From Heliocidaris tuberculata (taxonomy: Eukaryota > Echinodermata > Echinoidea > Camarodonta > Echinometridae): DNA of 64,000 nt. The stretch is from positions 34,126,277 to 34,190,276 of the forward strand of contig CM046845.1 of the NCBI GenBank assembly GCA_025618425.1. Reading direction: 5' to 3'. The first letter of the stretch is position 1, and each line of letters starts with the position of its first letter. The notes below the pieces were generated by a model. It was given only the letters and a program-made list of their open reading frames with translations. It was not told the origin of the DNA and made no database searches. Made by a program: the position numbers and the translations under genes. This document shows positions 36,200-49,275 of this stretch, one piece after another.

Positions 36200-38681
36200 T
36201 CAGGAGGTAACGACCACTGTCTACTGAGATTTACCTTGATAGAGCAAGGGATTGACAAACTAGAACATGAATTCAGATAGAAACACAGGTATTATATATC
36301 AGGACAATTTAGGAATGCATTCTATGTTACTCTTCTTTCCCCACAAAAAAGATATCGTTTCAACTGCAGTGTGCAGAATAACAAAATCGAGGCTTTACAT
36401 TGACAGTCATTAAATCCAATTAGATGTCAATAATAGAGAGTGCTAAATTTATTATTATGTTTCCAGAAAATCTGCAAAACCACTTCAGAAAATAATGAAG
36501 GATTTGAAATTAAAATTTATTATTTCGAGAAATAATTTTGATTTGAAACAAAGAAAAGGTAAATTTATTTTCTGTTAGCATTGATAGATGATATTTGCAA
36601 CTCGTTAAAAACACAGATAAACCTTAGGATATCTTTCTAAATAGTCATAAGAATAATAGTTTGGTAAGAGAGGTCATAGACGATGAGTACAAACGTTGTG
36701 TACTTTGACCTTCATCCTACCCTTCTTATATCAGAATTACTAAGAAACACAATAGCAATGCAGAAGATACTACATCATTACTTTTTCATTATTATTCTTC
36801 ATATTTCATAGAGCCTGGATGTGTTGATGTATAATTTGTGATCACCATTTTGTAATCCCTCGACTATACACCAGGAATGAATCTCAAATGAACATTAAAG
36901 AATTAGCATTGCAGGAAGGGTTCTCTTTTTCTCATTTAGAAGGTGTTATCTAATTAGAATTACCGGTAGATGCACCAATCAACCAACACTGGTAATTTCT
37001 GCAATATTTTTTTTTATAGTGGATTGAAGTGGTGATATTTGGTGCAATGATTGTTTTGAGTTCCCAGAGGGTTTGGGGCGTCTTGTCGTTAGTTTGTGAT
37101 GAGGTAATTTGAAGGATTTGTTTGCGTTGCCTAATCAAGAGCTTTAGAAGGAAGATAGGCATGGGGATTGCACAGGTAATGAAATTGTTGAATTATTGAT
37201 CAGGCTAAAGTAATAGCCAATGGAGATACACTGTCCTCATATGACTTCTAGATGGCACCTAGTTAGCAGGTTCATATCCTCTCCTCATCTACGTCAACTT
37301 CTTTTTCTTTTACACCGGAAATATGAAGTTATAAAGTCATTAGATGAACACCTTAAAAGGCATAGTTCTCTGATTATTTTGCAGCAAAGATTTGATTGGA
37401 GTAGTGATTTACATGAAGTTGCCATCAGTTGCTCTTTTGAATCATTAGAAAATTGATTTCATATGTAGATATGAAGACAGGTATTTGTGTCATTATGTGA
37501 TTTTCTCTGCCAGACAGGAATAATTGATCTGGAAATCCAGAGAAAAAGCATTTTCTTTAAGCCAAAGAAAGCTGAGAAACAGGGAAATATCTGAATTATG
37601 AAGAAGCCTGAACTACCTTTGCAGGAGTTCAATGTACGCAACACATTAAAGCGGTTCGTTGGCAGCGTAATGAAGATGCACATTTATTGAAAACATGCAT
37701 TATTAAATACATCAGAAATGCTAATCTGCGCCTGGGTGATTTACTGGGGCAGTGCTATTCTTGCTAATAGAAGATTATTCCTTTATGTCATTCGTCATTT
37801 GTCAAGCCAGTAGTTGTGGTAGGTATGGTAATGAGTGATAATGGGACTTTAGTGTAAGGTCAAGTTCTAGTAAAGGAATATAACATTAAGCCTGTCATTA
37901 TTCGTCTTCATTAAAACTACATCATGCATTAAATGAACACAATACTCAGACTTTAGGAGATAAAAGCTAAGTTATTATGAAAATCATTATCTCATCATGG
38001 AAATATACAATAACATTACATGAAGGATGGTAATAAGCATGAGATAGGAGGAAAAACAACCCTCTCAAGTAGAGTTTTTCAATTATCCACTAACGAAGTT
38101 GAATTTCTTCTTTGAAACTTAAGTCTAGAGGAACAACATGAAGTATGTTATGCATTATAATTAGAGCTGAAGCCCAGAGGGAAAAGGGTAAGGAAATGAA
38201 GATGAGAATGGTGCATACCCATAGGCGATTTAATCAAGCAAGTAACGAATCGCTGCGACTCGTATTCATCTTATACGCTCAGCCCCTCCTCTGTTAATTG
38301 AATAATTGCTCAGGTTGAGCTCCAGCCACCAGACTCTCTCTCCTCCTCGTTTCAAATCTCATCAGTAGAACACTCAAGATGATGGAGATGCTGAAGAGAT
38401 GGCAAGGGAAATAAAAGATGGGAAGAGAAGGAGAATGAAAAGACATTGGGTGCAAAAATGCGTATGATTTCATGATTATGCTAAGTGAATTTTCTTGATT
38501 ATTCAATAGGAAAGTGGAGTTTTGCTTCCATCGTGCATGTCATGGTCTCTAGTACTAATAAGATTATTCACTTGTCACCCCCTATCTTACCTCACATACT
38601 GAACACATGCTGGTTGACAAACGTACTAGGTTGTCAAAGAATTTTGTCTATTTTCTAGACATGCATCTCTTCCCATCGTTT

Positions 38682-38683
<2 letters not shown>

Positions 38684-38727
<44 letters not shown>
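38684..38727. repeat. (CT)n microsatellite
   Basis: Forty-four nucleotides of uninterrupted CT dinucleotide. Confidence 0.95.
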
Positions 38728-38730
<3 letters not shown>

Positions 38731-40031
38731 CCTTTCTCTTTCCCATCATTCATAAAGTATGTAAATGCTGCATTCAAGCAAATTTATTTGGATATCTCGT
38801 CAACAAACAACTAAATTGTGATTTTTACAAGTTGATATTAAAGAGAGAACATATATTCAGAGAGTAATTAATTAATCTTTAATAAATCAAACACTGTGTG
38901 ACTTTCAAAGTCGATCAGAGGGAAATTAATATTTCTTTCATATTTATTAAAATTTCTAACATACTTTTGACAAGCTGAATATTGTAGATAACAACAAAAA
39001 TGATCCTCTAAAAAGATGCGCTGGAATATATCCTTTAAAAGGTTGTATTAAAAATGTCTAATGCACAAAGAAAAGTTGTCTTCCCAAGTTTTCATGAGTG
39101 AAAAATTGGTAAGTATAAATATATAATCCTGGGTACAATGAAGAAAGCTAGCTTGTCATTAAGGAGAATGTACAGACTGTCCCGCTGTATATAAGAACAT
39201 CAAATAAAGGTTATGATAATACCACTTGTTTCATGGAAGGGAAGAGTGTCTGAGAAAGATTTCTGAAATGTTCAAAAATTGTCAGAAAAGGTGATATACA
39301 GTCACTCCCTCTATGGTCAGAATTAGACCAGACTTTCGGACTGTCTCTCTCTGTCTTTCTCTCTGGTTAGAGGATAATTGTAAAGTAACCCTGACAGACA
39401 AGAGGAAAGGGATTAAGTCCACACCTGCTTCACATTTCTTTTCATTAAGATCAGTTTTTGATTTCATTATTTGATTTGTTGCCTTCTTTCCTGCCCAAAT
39501 GGTACACTCATTCCTCTTCATTTCACAACAAACTTGATCAATAGATCACAGACATTGACTAACTTTGAAGTGAATCCTCTTTAGGGCCAGTCTATTCTTT
39601 GCCTCTATGAGATGACATATTTCCAGATGATGCAGCAGGACAAATGACGTCGGCAAAAAAGGTTGTGATGAAACGAGAATCAGCATATTTCACTGAGGCG
39701 GAAATTCACGGGTCTGGGAAGATGCGATGTTTGTTTAAACCAAAGACAATTCCTTATGATTAGCTTTGTATTTTCAGAGTTGAGTTATGAAAAGAGGAGA
39801 AGATGAAGGGGAGGGTTGATGGGGGAGCCTTGAGGTCAGGAAGCTGGGGTTGATTCTCATTGCAGGGGGAAGGGAAGTGAGAAGGGGGCCTGTGACAGGA
39901 TGAAGGGGGTAACATGATTCCATCTTGGCTGGATATTAAGCATAGACAGACAGAATGACTTCCATGATAATGACACTGATGATGATGAGCATGATGATGA
40001 TGAGGCTGGGACCCACCAAGGGAGTTCAAAC

Positions 40032-40155
40032 CTGGTGCTGTTTCCTGCAGTGTATTGTCCCTTTCTTTTAGTTGTGTCTTGGCAGACGGGTCTGGCCTTG
40101 TAGGCTTTGTCATGAAAGATACAAAGATGCTCATCTTGATCAAGTTCACACAAAT
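40032..40155 (-). other. Candidate coding exon on the minus strand, gene unknown
   Basis: Read on the minus strand, a 124-nt block follows GATCTTTCCACAG and ends CACCAG|GTTTGA. Two frames are open. One gives a cysteine-containing peptide beginning LCELDQDEHLCIFHDKAYKA; the other contains FVSFMTKPTRPDPSAKTQ. No family is recognised. It lies within two overlapping minus-strand ORFs of 115 and 142 codons. Open reading in two frames weakens the coding case. Confidence 0.22.
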
Positions 40156-42114
40156 CTGTGGAAAGATCAAAATCAGCATGGTTTCCACAATAGTCTAGTA
40201 CCAATCAAGATTATAGCAATCACAGCAGCATCAGAAATCTAAAATTATTATTCTTTATCTTATTGATCAAATCTCTGAAAAACTGAACTGAAATCTCAGA
40301 TGGTAACCGGTATTTAAGTTAGGGGATTTTCTTCCTGTTTGAACATCTCCACAAGTATCCCTGCATTGTGACTGTGTTCAAGCATGGACCTACTTTGGTT
40401 CAAATTATACAAAACATGATTAGAAACGATGTTTAAAGCATGTAAAGAGTAAGACGTGAACACAAAGTTTTGATAAGAAAGAGGATCTCTGCTCATTTAG
40501 GTGAGGACATTGAGGACAAAGTTTTGACATTTGAAAAGAAAGCTGTTGATACGTATAATAGAGGAACGACTCCAATGTCCTCCCTATGGTTGGTTCAATT
40601 TTAAATTTAGATTGTCTGGGAAAGGGTAAATTATAGAGAGATAGCAATAGAAGATATCTGCCTTGTCATATTACAGGGTTAGGAGTAGGTCCTAAAAGGG
40701 GAGGGGGTAGAAGTTCATCGGGGGGGGGGGGGGTAGGGTTAACCATCATCTGTATTCGTTAAGGCAGTATTACTCAGAGAAAGCTTCAATTGACATAGAT
40801 ATTTTGTTACGATATAGGCCTAGATATGATGGAGTCTTTACGATATGCATGGATATATGCGCAGATGTGCTTTGGGAGTCAAATTATGAAGCTATACTTG
40901 CTAGGAGAAAATGGATTTGGAGGGAAATAGGGATGAAACTAATGCAAAATTATTCAAATCACTCAGGTGGCCGCTGCTCGCCTTGTGCCCATCGAGTTAG
41001 AATCCTAATTTAGTTGGTTTTCTCAGCCCTCTTGTTTCAGGAATCGTTTTCCATTAGTGTGCAGCGCGTGTTGACAGGCTAAACGATGGAAGCAGTATAA
41101 GTGACTGGATTGACGCTCAGCAACGTGTTTGTGCCATGGTCAATTTGACAGTATTTGCATAGCGTTAGTCCCACCTACTCAAGTTCCTGTATGTGACTAG
41201 CATGTCAGATGTCTTTTATTTGCTTTTTATGCGGTATGCTGCTACCTGTCTCTTTGCCCAGGCTATAATGGTTCTCTCTTGTCCCGATGAGGTCATCATG
41301 GTCTCTATGGTGGAGGACAAATAAAAATGAGGGAAGAAGTTTGCTGAAGGAAGTAGCTAACAAAGCTGAATTATCACTGCTTCAATTCAGAGCACAATGT
41401 GAGATCAGTGACAGCCTGCTTCACGGTCTAACCTTCTATAAACAACCACTTTGAATTTTAATTATATTGAGAAACTCTAAGAAGGGATAGAGTAGTACAT
41501 CTTAATGTTGTATTCAACTCCCCTTTCTGTGTGAATATGCTTACTAATAGATACATTCAGTTAAGTGATTTTCTTATATTTAGTTATAACAAGTTTTAGA
41601 CATTAGCTTTACTTGAAGCTTTAGTATTTAAATTTTTCCCTGACAAAACAAATTAGACTTGCATCTAGTTTTAGAAACATTCAGTGAACTAAATTTAAGA
41701 AACAGGATTAATGTTAGAAATTATTTGAATATGCCCTGAATGAAAACTCTTTTTGGATAATGATTGAGTTCTCTCTTTTGTCAGACATAACAAGGTCGAA
41801 TGGAAAGAAACGTGCAGGTATATTTGATGTTTTCATCAGTGACTGATGTGTCTCATCTTGGCAGGTTTCTCCAATCTTCTTATCTGTATTCTCTTGTCCT
41901 TGGTACTAAGTTAATGGTCTCTGTTAATGTAATTACAAGATGTACGGCCATTAATTGGGGCAGTCGCCCATGTAATACACCTTAGTATGCAACCAAGACT
42001 GTATGCGAACTAGTTGCTAAAGACACTCTCTACCATACAGAGTTATAATAGCATGCATCATTTACAGTAGATTTGTTCAAGGTGTTGTCTTTCATTCACC
42101 TGTATGATGTAAAT

Positions 42115-42169
42115 AGGAAGGAGAAAACTTTCATTATCTTTGATGATGTCAAAAGGAAGGAGAAAACTT
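42115..42169. repeat. Short direct repeat, 39-bp period
   Basis: AGGAAGGAGAAAACTT at 42115-42130 and 42154-42169. Confidence 0.75.
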
Positions 42170-43495
42170 ACACAAGAAACCATGCAAAAATGGCTTCAAA
42201 GCTTATCTTTTAAAGGTTAAGGTTGTTATTAGCTTTGATTAAAATTCATTTCCATCACAGTTGCATCTTATCATCATGTTCCACTCAGAAGGGCGTGAGC
42301 GGAAGTACGGCACATTTTTTTGATCGCAAGCACAAGTTCAGTTTCTTAACGTTGGTTTAACGTTGATGTAGCCTAGTAGACCTGTACACTTGACAGTGAC
42401 CTGTGGATTCATGTTGAACTGACAATGTCATAATTTTGGTAGTAAAATGACCTGTTACATATGTCATTGTTCTGTGGAGTGTGTGACAGTTTTAGAAATA
42501 ATATTCATAATGTAATGACTTGACCTTACCCTAAAGCTTAGCTGGAAGTAACTGAAAAAAAGCACATTATATCAAAGATTTAAAAAGTAGGCTGTTTAAT
42601 CTGATAAATCTGCTCTAATTTATATAATCTATTAGATTTTATTTGGTGCTGTTTGAGTTGACAGTGAGCAAGTTAGTAATGCTACTGCAAAATGAAATTA
42701 TACTTGTGGTCTGATGATCATACAAAAGTAGGTCAAAGATATGGGTTTTAATGAGGTCATTTTTTACAGACCTTCTGTGACCAGTCTGTTGATAGTCTTC
42801 ATTCTCAGACCTCAGATGATCAGTCTGTCACAGATTTCATTCATAGCAGATAGCTTGCTTGTTTTTAATCTCTATGTTTGTGAATTACCTTATTACAACC
42901 TGATTCAATATCACTGAGAATCCCTTCTTTTTGTGCCGAGCATCAATATGATAAATCAACATAGATGTAGGCTTATAGGAACATCACCTATTCCTAATAA
43001 AGTGTGTATGCTTGAATCATTTTAGCATTGACCACAGTACATATGAATTCACACATATTACCCAGCATGACTACTAGCTTACTGAATTGTGTGTCGTTGA
43101 TGAGCTGCAGGAGTAATTAAAAACCAACTTAATGACGTATGCCAGTCCGGAAATAGAGCCTATTCTGCTGTGAGGATGGTTAAAACACTGGCTTGATGAG
43201 ATGTGAGGTGCCTTTGTTCAGGAGTTTGTTGGGTATTATTGCCTTTCCTAAAACCCTAATCAATGCCTATGTTTACTTTCCCTTTGAATATTTAATTAAC
43301 ATACATTTCTGTTTTTGTGCACTCAGTGTTCACAATGATTGATTAGAGTTGGATAAATATATCTACTTCCCAACCATGCCACATGCCCTAAATCAATTAC
43401 TTTCCAAACGGTGTACAGGCAAATTTTAATTACTTCTCTACACACGACACTTCAAAATTCACATATATTCACCACCATATGCACAAACACATATG

Positions 43496-43697
43496 CTCTC
43501 ATTCTCTCTCTCCCTCTCTCCTTCTCCTACTCTCACTCTCTACAATTAGTGGGAGAACAGTATAAAACTGCAGATCACATAATTAAAAAAGCTTTGCAAT
43601 TTGCCTGTGGGACTTCACTTTCTTACAATGGTAGACTCAGTGGGTTCCGTTGCATTTCTATCCACGCTGAGCTTTCTCTCTCTCTCTCTCTCTCTCT
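43496..43697. repeat. Two CT microsatellites around unique sequence
   Basis: CT-rich 43499-43542 and clean (CT)n 43674-43698, with unremarkable sequence between. Confidence 0.8.
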
Positions 43698-44183
43698 CCT
43701 ACACTCGATTTCATAATTAGAAATAATTAATTTCTTGCATGCGTAGAGGGTATTTCTGTGTTTACTCACATCTTGCTTGAGTCATGCCTGACCAGAGGTA
43801 CTGCTCTTCTCTTCCTCGTCATCTTGGTAGGTAAACATTTCTTGTTCCTTGAGCAGTGTCCAAACCATTCTTATTTTGTGCTCATCATTTCAGCATCTTG
43901 TATGCTCACTTCTTTAAGAAGGATTACTTCATTTCGATCCCAAGAAGCTTCACAAATAGTTCATTACAATGGGTGAGCATTGAAAGAAACTTTGATTGTG
44001 TTATGTGGCTGATAGTGTTTTCCTTAGATGACATTTATGTTATGCATGGTTAGTATTTGAATCATTTACAGTGAAAGTGAAGTTCATTATTTTCTATTTG
44101 ATTGAGGGGATGTCTGGTGTGTGAGTGTGTGTTGTCATTTTTATGTAATACAAGTATATATTATTACTGCTACTGTATGAATT

Positions 44184-44458
<275 letters not shown>

Positions 44459-46110
44459 GTAGCTTTAAAGTTGTGATTTTCCATAATTTTTGTATGATTA
44501 ATGTGGTAAAATGTTGAGGAGTACCATCCACCAAAGTGAAGAGAAAAAATCAGGGTGAAGAGGAGCAAAAAGTAGAATTTATCATTTCTTAAAACCAGGA
44601 TTAATAGAGACCATTTATTACTTTTTTGATTATTCATCATATTTGCTACTCACTTTTTAATAATTGAAGAGATATAATGGACTGCTTTTCATATCTTCAG
44701 GGTTAGGTATTTGATATAATTTATATTTAAAGATAAAGTTGAGTTCTGGTCATGCAATTATATTGTGAAAGAAACTGTCTCAAACCAATTGGAGAAGGTT
44801 GATCATGTCTACATAAGAATTAGTAGATACTATGAGGTTTTGGAATCATCAAAATGGTAAGAAATTGACCCAATCTTGCTAAAAAGCACACGCACAGCAC
44901 ATAGAAATGGGTATATGGGACTGCACACACATGTATGAATGTTCTGCCTGAACACTTCAGTTATTTCTCATCATATTTCGAATATTAGGGCTTTTGAAGA
45001 ACAATCCTTTTCAGGGGACATTTCTACTATGCTGTTCTTTCAAACTGACGTAAAAGGGATGAAAAAGCTCACAAATTATTTTTCACCTTTCCGAGAATTC
45101 AACCTTCTCTTTAAAGGTAACAGATAGTTTTGGGAGGCCCTCAAAAACTTTTCGTGAGATTTCTTTGATTTTACTTAATAAATAGCAGGGTACTAACATA
45201 ACTAAGATGCTGGGAATTTTTTTCCTCCTCAAGTGAAATATTTACTGAATGAGAGGTGAAAAGTAATAAAAATCCCTGGCCCAAAAAAGAGGGGATGTAA
45301 ATTCAAACAACGGCCACACACACTACTCACATTAGGATTGCTGTGTGTATAGAATACGCTACACATAGTGCGAAGCGCTGGGTTTATTGTGCGGGGGAAC
45401 CTTCGGGTGGATATGGTCTTAGCATAAGGCAGTGAAAAGCCGTTACCAAGCGTTTCTTACAGATATTTACACTAAAATTTGTTCGAAATTGTGAATGGAA
45501 TGTTAAATAATCTCGTACATGTGTCTTATGATAAAAGGAGAGTAGTATGTGACTATGTTAGATAAGTTTCTTGCCAGTATGATTTTTGCTACCGAGACTG
45601 TCTATGAGCTTTAACATTGAAGCTAAAATTTATATAGGAATGTCCTAAAAGTTGTTATATGTAGAGAAATGCAATTGTCTTGCTATCCCATTACTACGTT
45701 GATGTGATGAAAGATTATTTTAAGAATCAAGTGAGAGAATGGCTCAGCTTGCTTACATAGCCGTTCTTTCCTTGACGAGAGCCTTGATTTCTTGCTTAAT
45801 TACGAGACTCAGGTGATTGAAGCATGGCTTAATTAGACTGCCTTGTCATTGTTTCATGTCTAACATTGATTTGAGGAAGGATGCAAGAAACTAACTAATC
45901 ACCCTGTACTATTCATTCTAATGACTGATAGTGCGAGCTACTATATACAGGACATAAGAAATATGAGTAGAACAGACCTTGAGATGATATGAAGTAATGC
46001 TGTATTTGCCCCCAAGTTACGCAGCTATCTCATTTTTTATATTGATCCTTCATAATGAGCTTATGTTAAATTGCTAGAAGCGATTTTCTTTTAGAAGCTT
46101 TGTTGTTTGG

Positions 46111-46130
46111 TAGTAGTAGTAGTAGTAGTG
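46111..46130. repeat. TAG trinucleotide repeat
   Basis: Six tandem TAG/GTA units. Confidence 0.88.
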
Positions 46131-49007
46131 ACGTAAGGTAAGCACTGTGTCTGGTCTTGTGAATGTTCATTCATTTTATATTTATTTTTAAGGTTTAGAC
46201 TTTTATGGGAGAGAGGCCAAACCCCAGCTGGGTTTTTGTTAATTTGGATGGAGTTTGGACAATAGGAGTCATATGAAGACATGTGGAAGGAGAGAGAAAA
46301 AAACAGAAAAGGAAGAAGAGAAAAACATGGGAGAGAGGGAGGGAGAGACTCCAAAGAGAAAGCGTGTCAGATAGAAAGGGCATGGAGACAGGGAGGAAAG
46401 CTAATTCTAAAGAAATGGTAATTATCTCTTATTTTGAGTTTTGTATTATTGTGGAGCAAGGTAAGAAAAAAGTTTGATAGGCTGGAATCGTGATGGAGAT
46501 GAAGAGTGTTGGTCTTTGTTCTGCTCATGTTGTTGGTATCTTGTTACCCCTGCTTCTTTTGTTAGCTCTCTTTTCTTGTGTCAGAAAACTCATTAATGAA
46601 AATGAGTTGGCTGGGACGGACGGCCGTTTGGATGGTTTGAATAGAAATCCATTAGTCCCAAGCATACAATCTTGACTCGAGCAGCAGCAGTATAGCAAGT
46701 AGAGGAAGAAGAAGGAGGCCGTGGTCTCGGTAATGGAGTAATTATGCGGGAGTCTGCTACTCAAGGTACAGTGCAATTAGCGCTAACCCCCACCGAAGAC
46801 CACCACCACCATCACCACCACCATGGTTGCTACTCTTCTTTTCTTCTGGTATCCTATGAGACGAAGTCTTTTGTTGTAGGAGATGAGGGGGAAGCAGAGG
46901 ATATGAAAGGCAATCTTGGCTGGAAATTAAGACAGATTTCTCTTCATATTGGTATTGGTTTAATTGGCCAACGCACAGTGCCCTGGCCACTGATTAGTAT
47001 CGTCATTTCCTTCTTCAACACAAAACGCTTGTCTGAAGAAGCGTGGGTTATAATCAACTTCTGTCGTATGGTATCCTCAAGAAGCGCGCTTAAATAAAAG
47101 GCAAACTATACTGTACTTTCATTATCCATCAATTCCAAAATGTGATTAAGCAAAGATATGATAGTGAATGCAAAAATGAATCCATCTCTTTTTATTCTCT
47201 GTGAGTGGAATAAAAGCAATGGGCAATCAGTGAGATTACAGTTAATAACCAGAGCTGAATTATGAGTCATTTTCAATTATTCCTAAAGTTGGCATTTAGA
47301 GTCCTGCGCAATTTCCCATGACAGACCCCTTATTACCAAATCCAATTATTACTCAGATTGTGTTCTTAATTCTGTTTTCATGCTTGGTCATTGGCTTGAC
47401 CGGTCACATGAGTGATCATGTGACTGTTCCTTGCTTTGCCTCCTACATGTATGATGAGAGAAAGGTGTGAATTACTTCTCATAATGTCTCCAGATCTTAA
47501 AAAAGAAATAGAAATTGATAATACTCTAATTTGATACCTTCTCCCTTTATGAAAACAGATTTCATTTATTTCAAGTGGGCACTCCAAAATGTGATCCACT
47601 CAATTATTATAGAAGGAAGAGGTATAAATCTTGTCTGTAATTGTTCATATCCGTAGAGATATAATTATATATCAAGCTCAAGGTCAGTTGCCACCTTGCA
47701 ATCAAGAATTATTGAATTGACAGGAATACCAATGAGAGATAAAAGGTCTCCCTCTATCAGAACACACCTACGAATTCATCATCTTCTTGTAATTACCCAA
47801 ATATTCCGAGGCATCAAAACGTGTCCGATAGCTTTGCCAGTGTCTGTCCCTCTGAATTAAACCATTTGTTTCATCATTAAGCCAAGCGATTGGCATCCCT
47901 GCGTATGATATCTGCTTATTACTATGCCTTGATGGGGCCATTCATGGCCTGCCTATCCTGTCGAATCCAGCCAGGAATCAAATTGAAGACAACACTTCAT
48001 TTTCTTTCCATTATGGGACCAGGTATGTTGGAACGCTTACACTCAATGTCATTGCCCTTCATCAGAGACGAAGAGAAATATTCTTTTTAGAATAACTCTC
48101 GTCTGTTCAGACAATGATTCCCATCCAGTGTGATTGCTTACCAATGAGATTAAGTCACTAAAACATACATGTTCAGCTTAGTAGTTCCTTATTGCAAAAT
48201 AGTCCTTGTGCAAGATGACTCTTATTTAGATATCTAGTATTTTGTGTAAAACATTCATGGTATAATGATTGTCTTTAATAGTTAGGAGTAGAAAGACAAA
48301 ACTGTTGAATAATTGTTTTAGTTTGACACATTAGAGAGAGATGTGAGCATGGAATTGGTTTAAATCAAACCAAGAAGACTAAACACATTACAATTCATCA
48401 TCAGCAACTCTATCCAGCACTTAATTATAGTTTGCAAATATTGGAACAAACAGAGAATTTGGATGAGAAATGCCTGTTTTGAGTAAGGAAGCTTGGAGAT
48501 ATATGATGTGAGTGTGTCAGACTTTGAACTCTAATTGTGATGACACACTTCAGTTTTATTCTTGAATAGAAAGACTAGGAAGTGAAGCTTAAATATGTTT
48601 TTTATTCAATGCGGATGATATTTGTTCTCTTACTGTAGCCTAATTTCACAAATAAGAGAGTACCTTAGATGAGACAAATCTTACATGATGAAAAGTTGTT
48701 TTTATACCATTTTTTCGTCCCACAAAACATGTTTAAAGACATCCTTTGTCAAATACAACAAAACATCTTGGGTGAAAATAGCCTCAAAAGACATTTGTTC
48801 ACATTTTGAGTCATATTTCATCATCATTTAATTACACGTAGCAGTGAAATGTTATGTCCCGATTGCCGAATGCATGCTTTAAAGCTTGTAATTACTAGTG
48901 ATTATTTCTGAGAATGAAATCAAAAGGAATGAAACTTGAAAAGGATTGATTGTTGGAATGCAGGCTCTTACAAAGAGACTAGAGATAATCCCCCATTCCA
49001 TCACCCT

Positions 49008-49226
49008 CATTCGCTCTCTATCTCTCTCTCTTTCTATTTATACTTCTTTCTGGTTCTCTTTCTCTTTTAATTTCTGACTCAGTTTTTCTTTTTCTCTGTC
49101 TGTTTTGTCTGTTTTATTGTTAATCTGTTTGTTGCTATCTCTCTATCTCTCTCCCTCTCTCTCTCTCTCTTGCTGTCACCCTCTCTCTTTCTCTTATTCT
49201 CTATTTCCCTCTTCCCTCTCTCTCCC

Positions 49227-49260
<34 letters not shown>

Positions 49261-49275
49261 TTCTTTGTCTCTCAG
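49008..49275. repeat. CT-rich low-complexity tract
   Basis: Interrupted CT, TTTCT and CTCC units over about 270 nt; reading frames here are Ser/Leu artefacts. Confidence 0.9.

Larger units (their letters stand above)
33023..40031. other. Non-coding sequence
   Basis: No supported gene. A CT tract lies at 33732-33905. 35980-36130 is a repeat-free block rich in AATTA/TTAATC words next to the G-rich tract. 38200-38290 contains ATTTAATCAAGCAAG and CpG words. A donor-like TTG|GTAAGTAT occurs at about 39108 without a paired acceptor. Confidence 0.4.
40156..44183. other. Non-coding sequence
   Basis: No supported gene. 41030-41170 combines TGACAG (MEIS-type) words with an ATTTGCAT octamer (41153-41160) in TTTGACAGTATTTGCAT, a plausible TALE/POU composite. 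Otherwise AT-rich with scattered CT tracts. Confidence 0.4.

Noticed and set aside
46744..47097. 117-codon forward frame with eight His
   Set aside because: The His run comes from a CAC/CAT repeat; the remainder matches no family and the T-rich upstream has no coding signal.
47886..48022. Block ending in a good donor (CAG|GTATGT)
   Set aside because: No convincing acceptor at its left side and no protein similarity seen; treated as possible conserved non-coding sequence.
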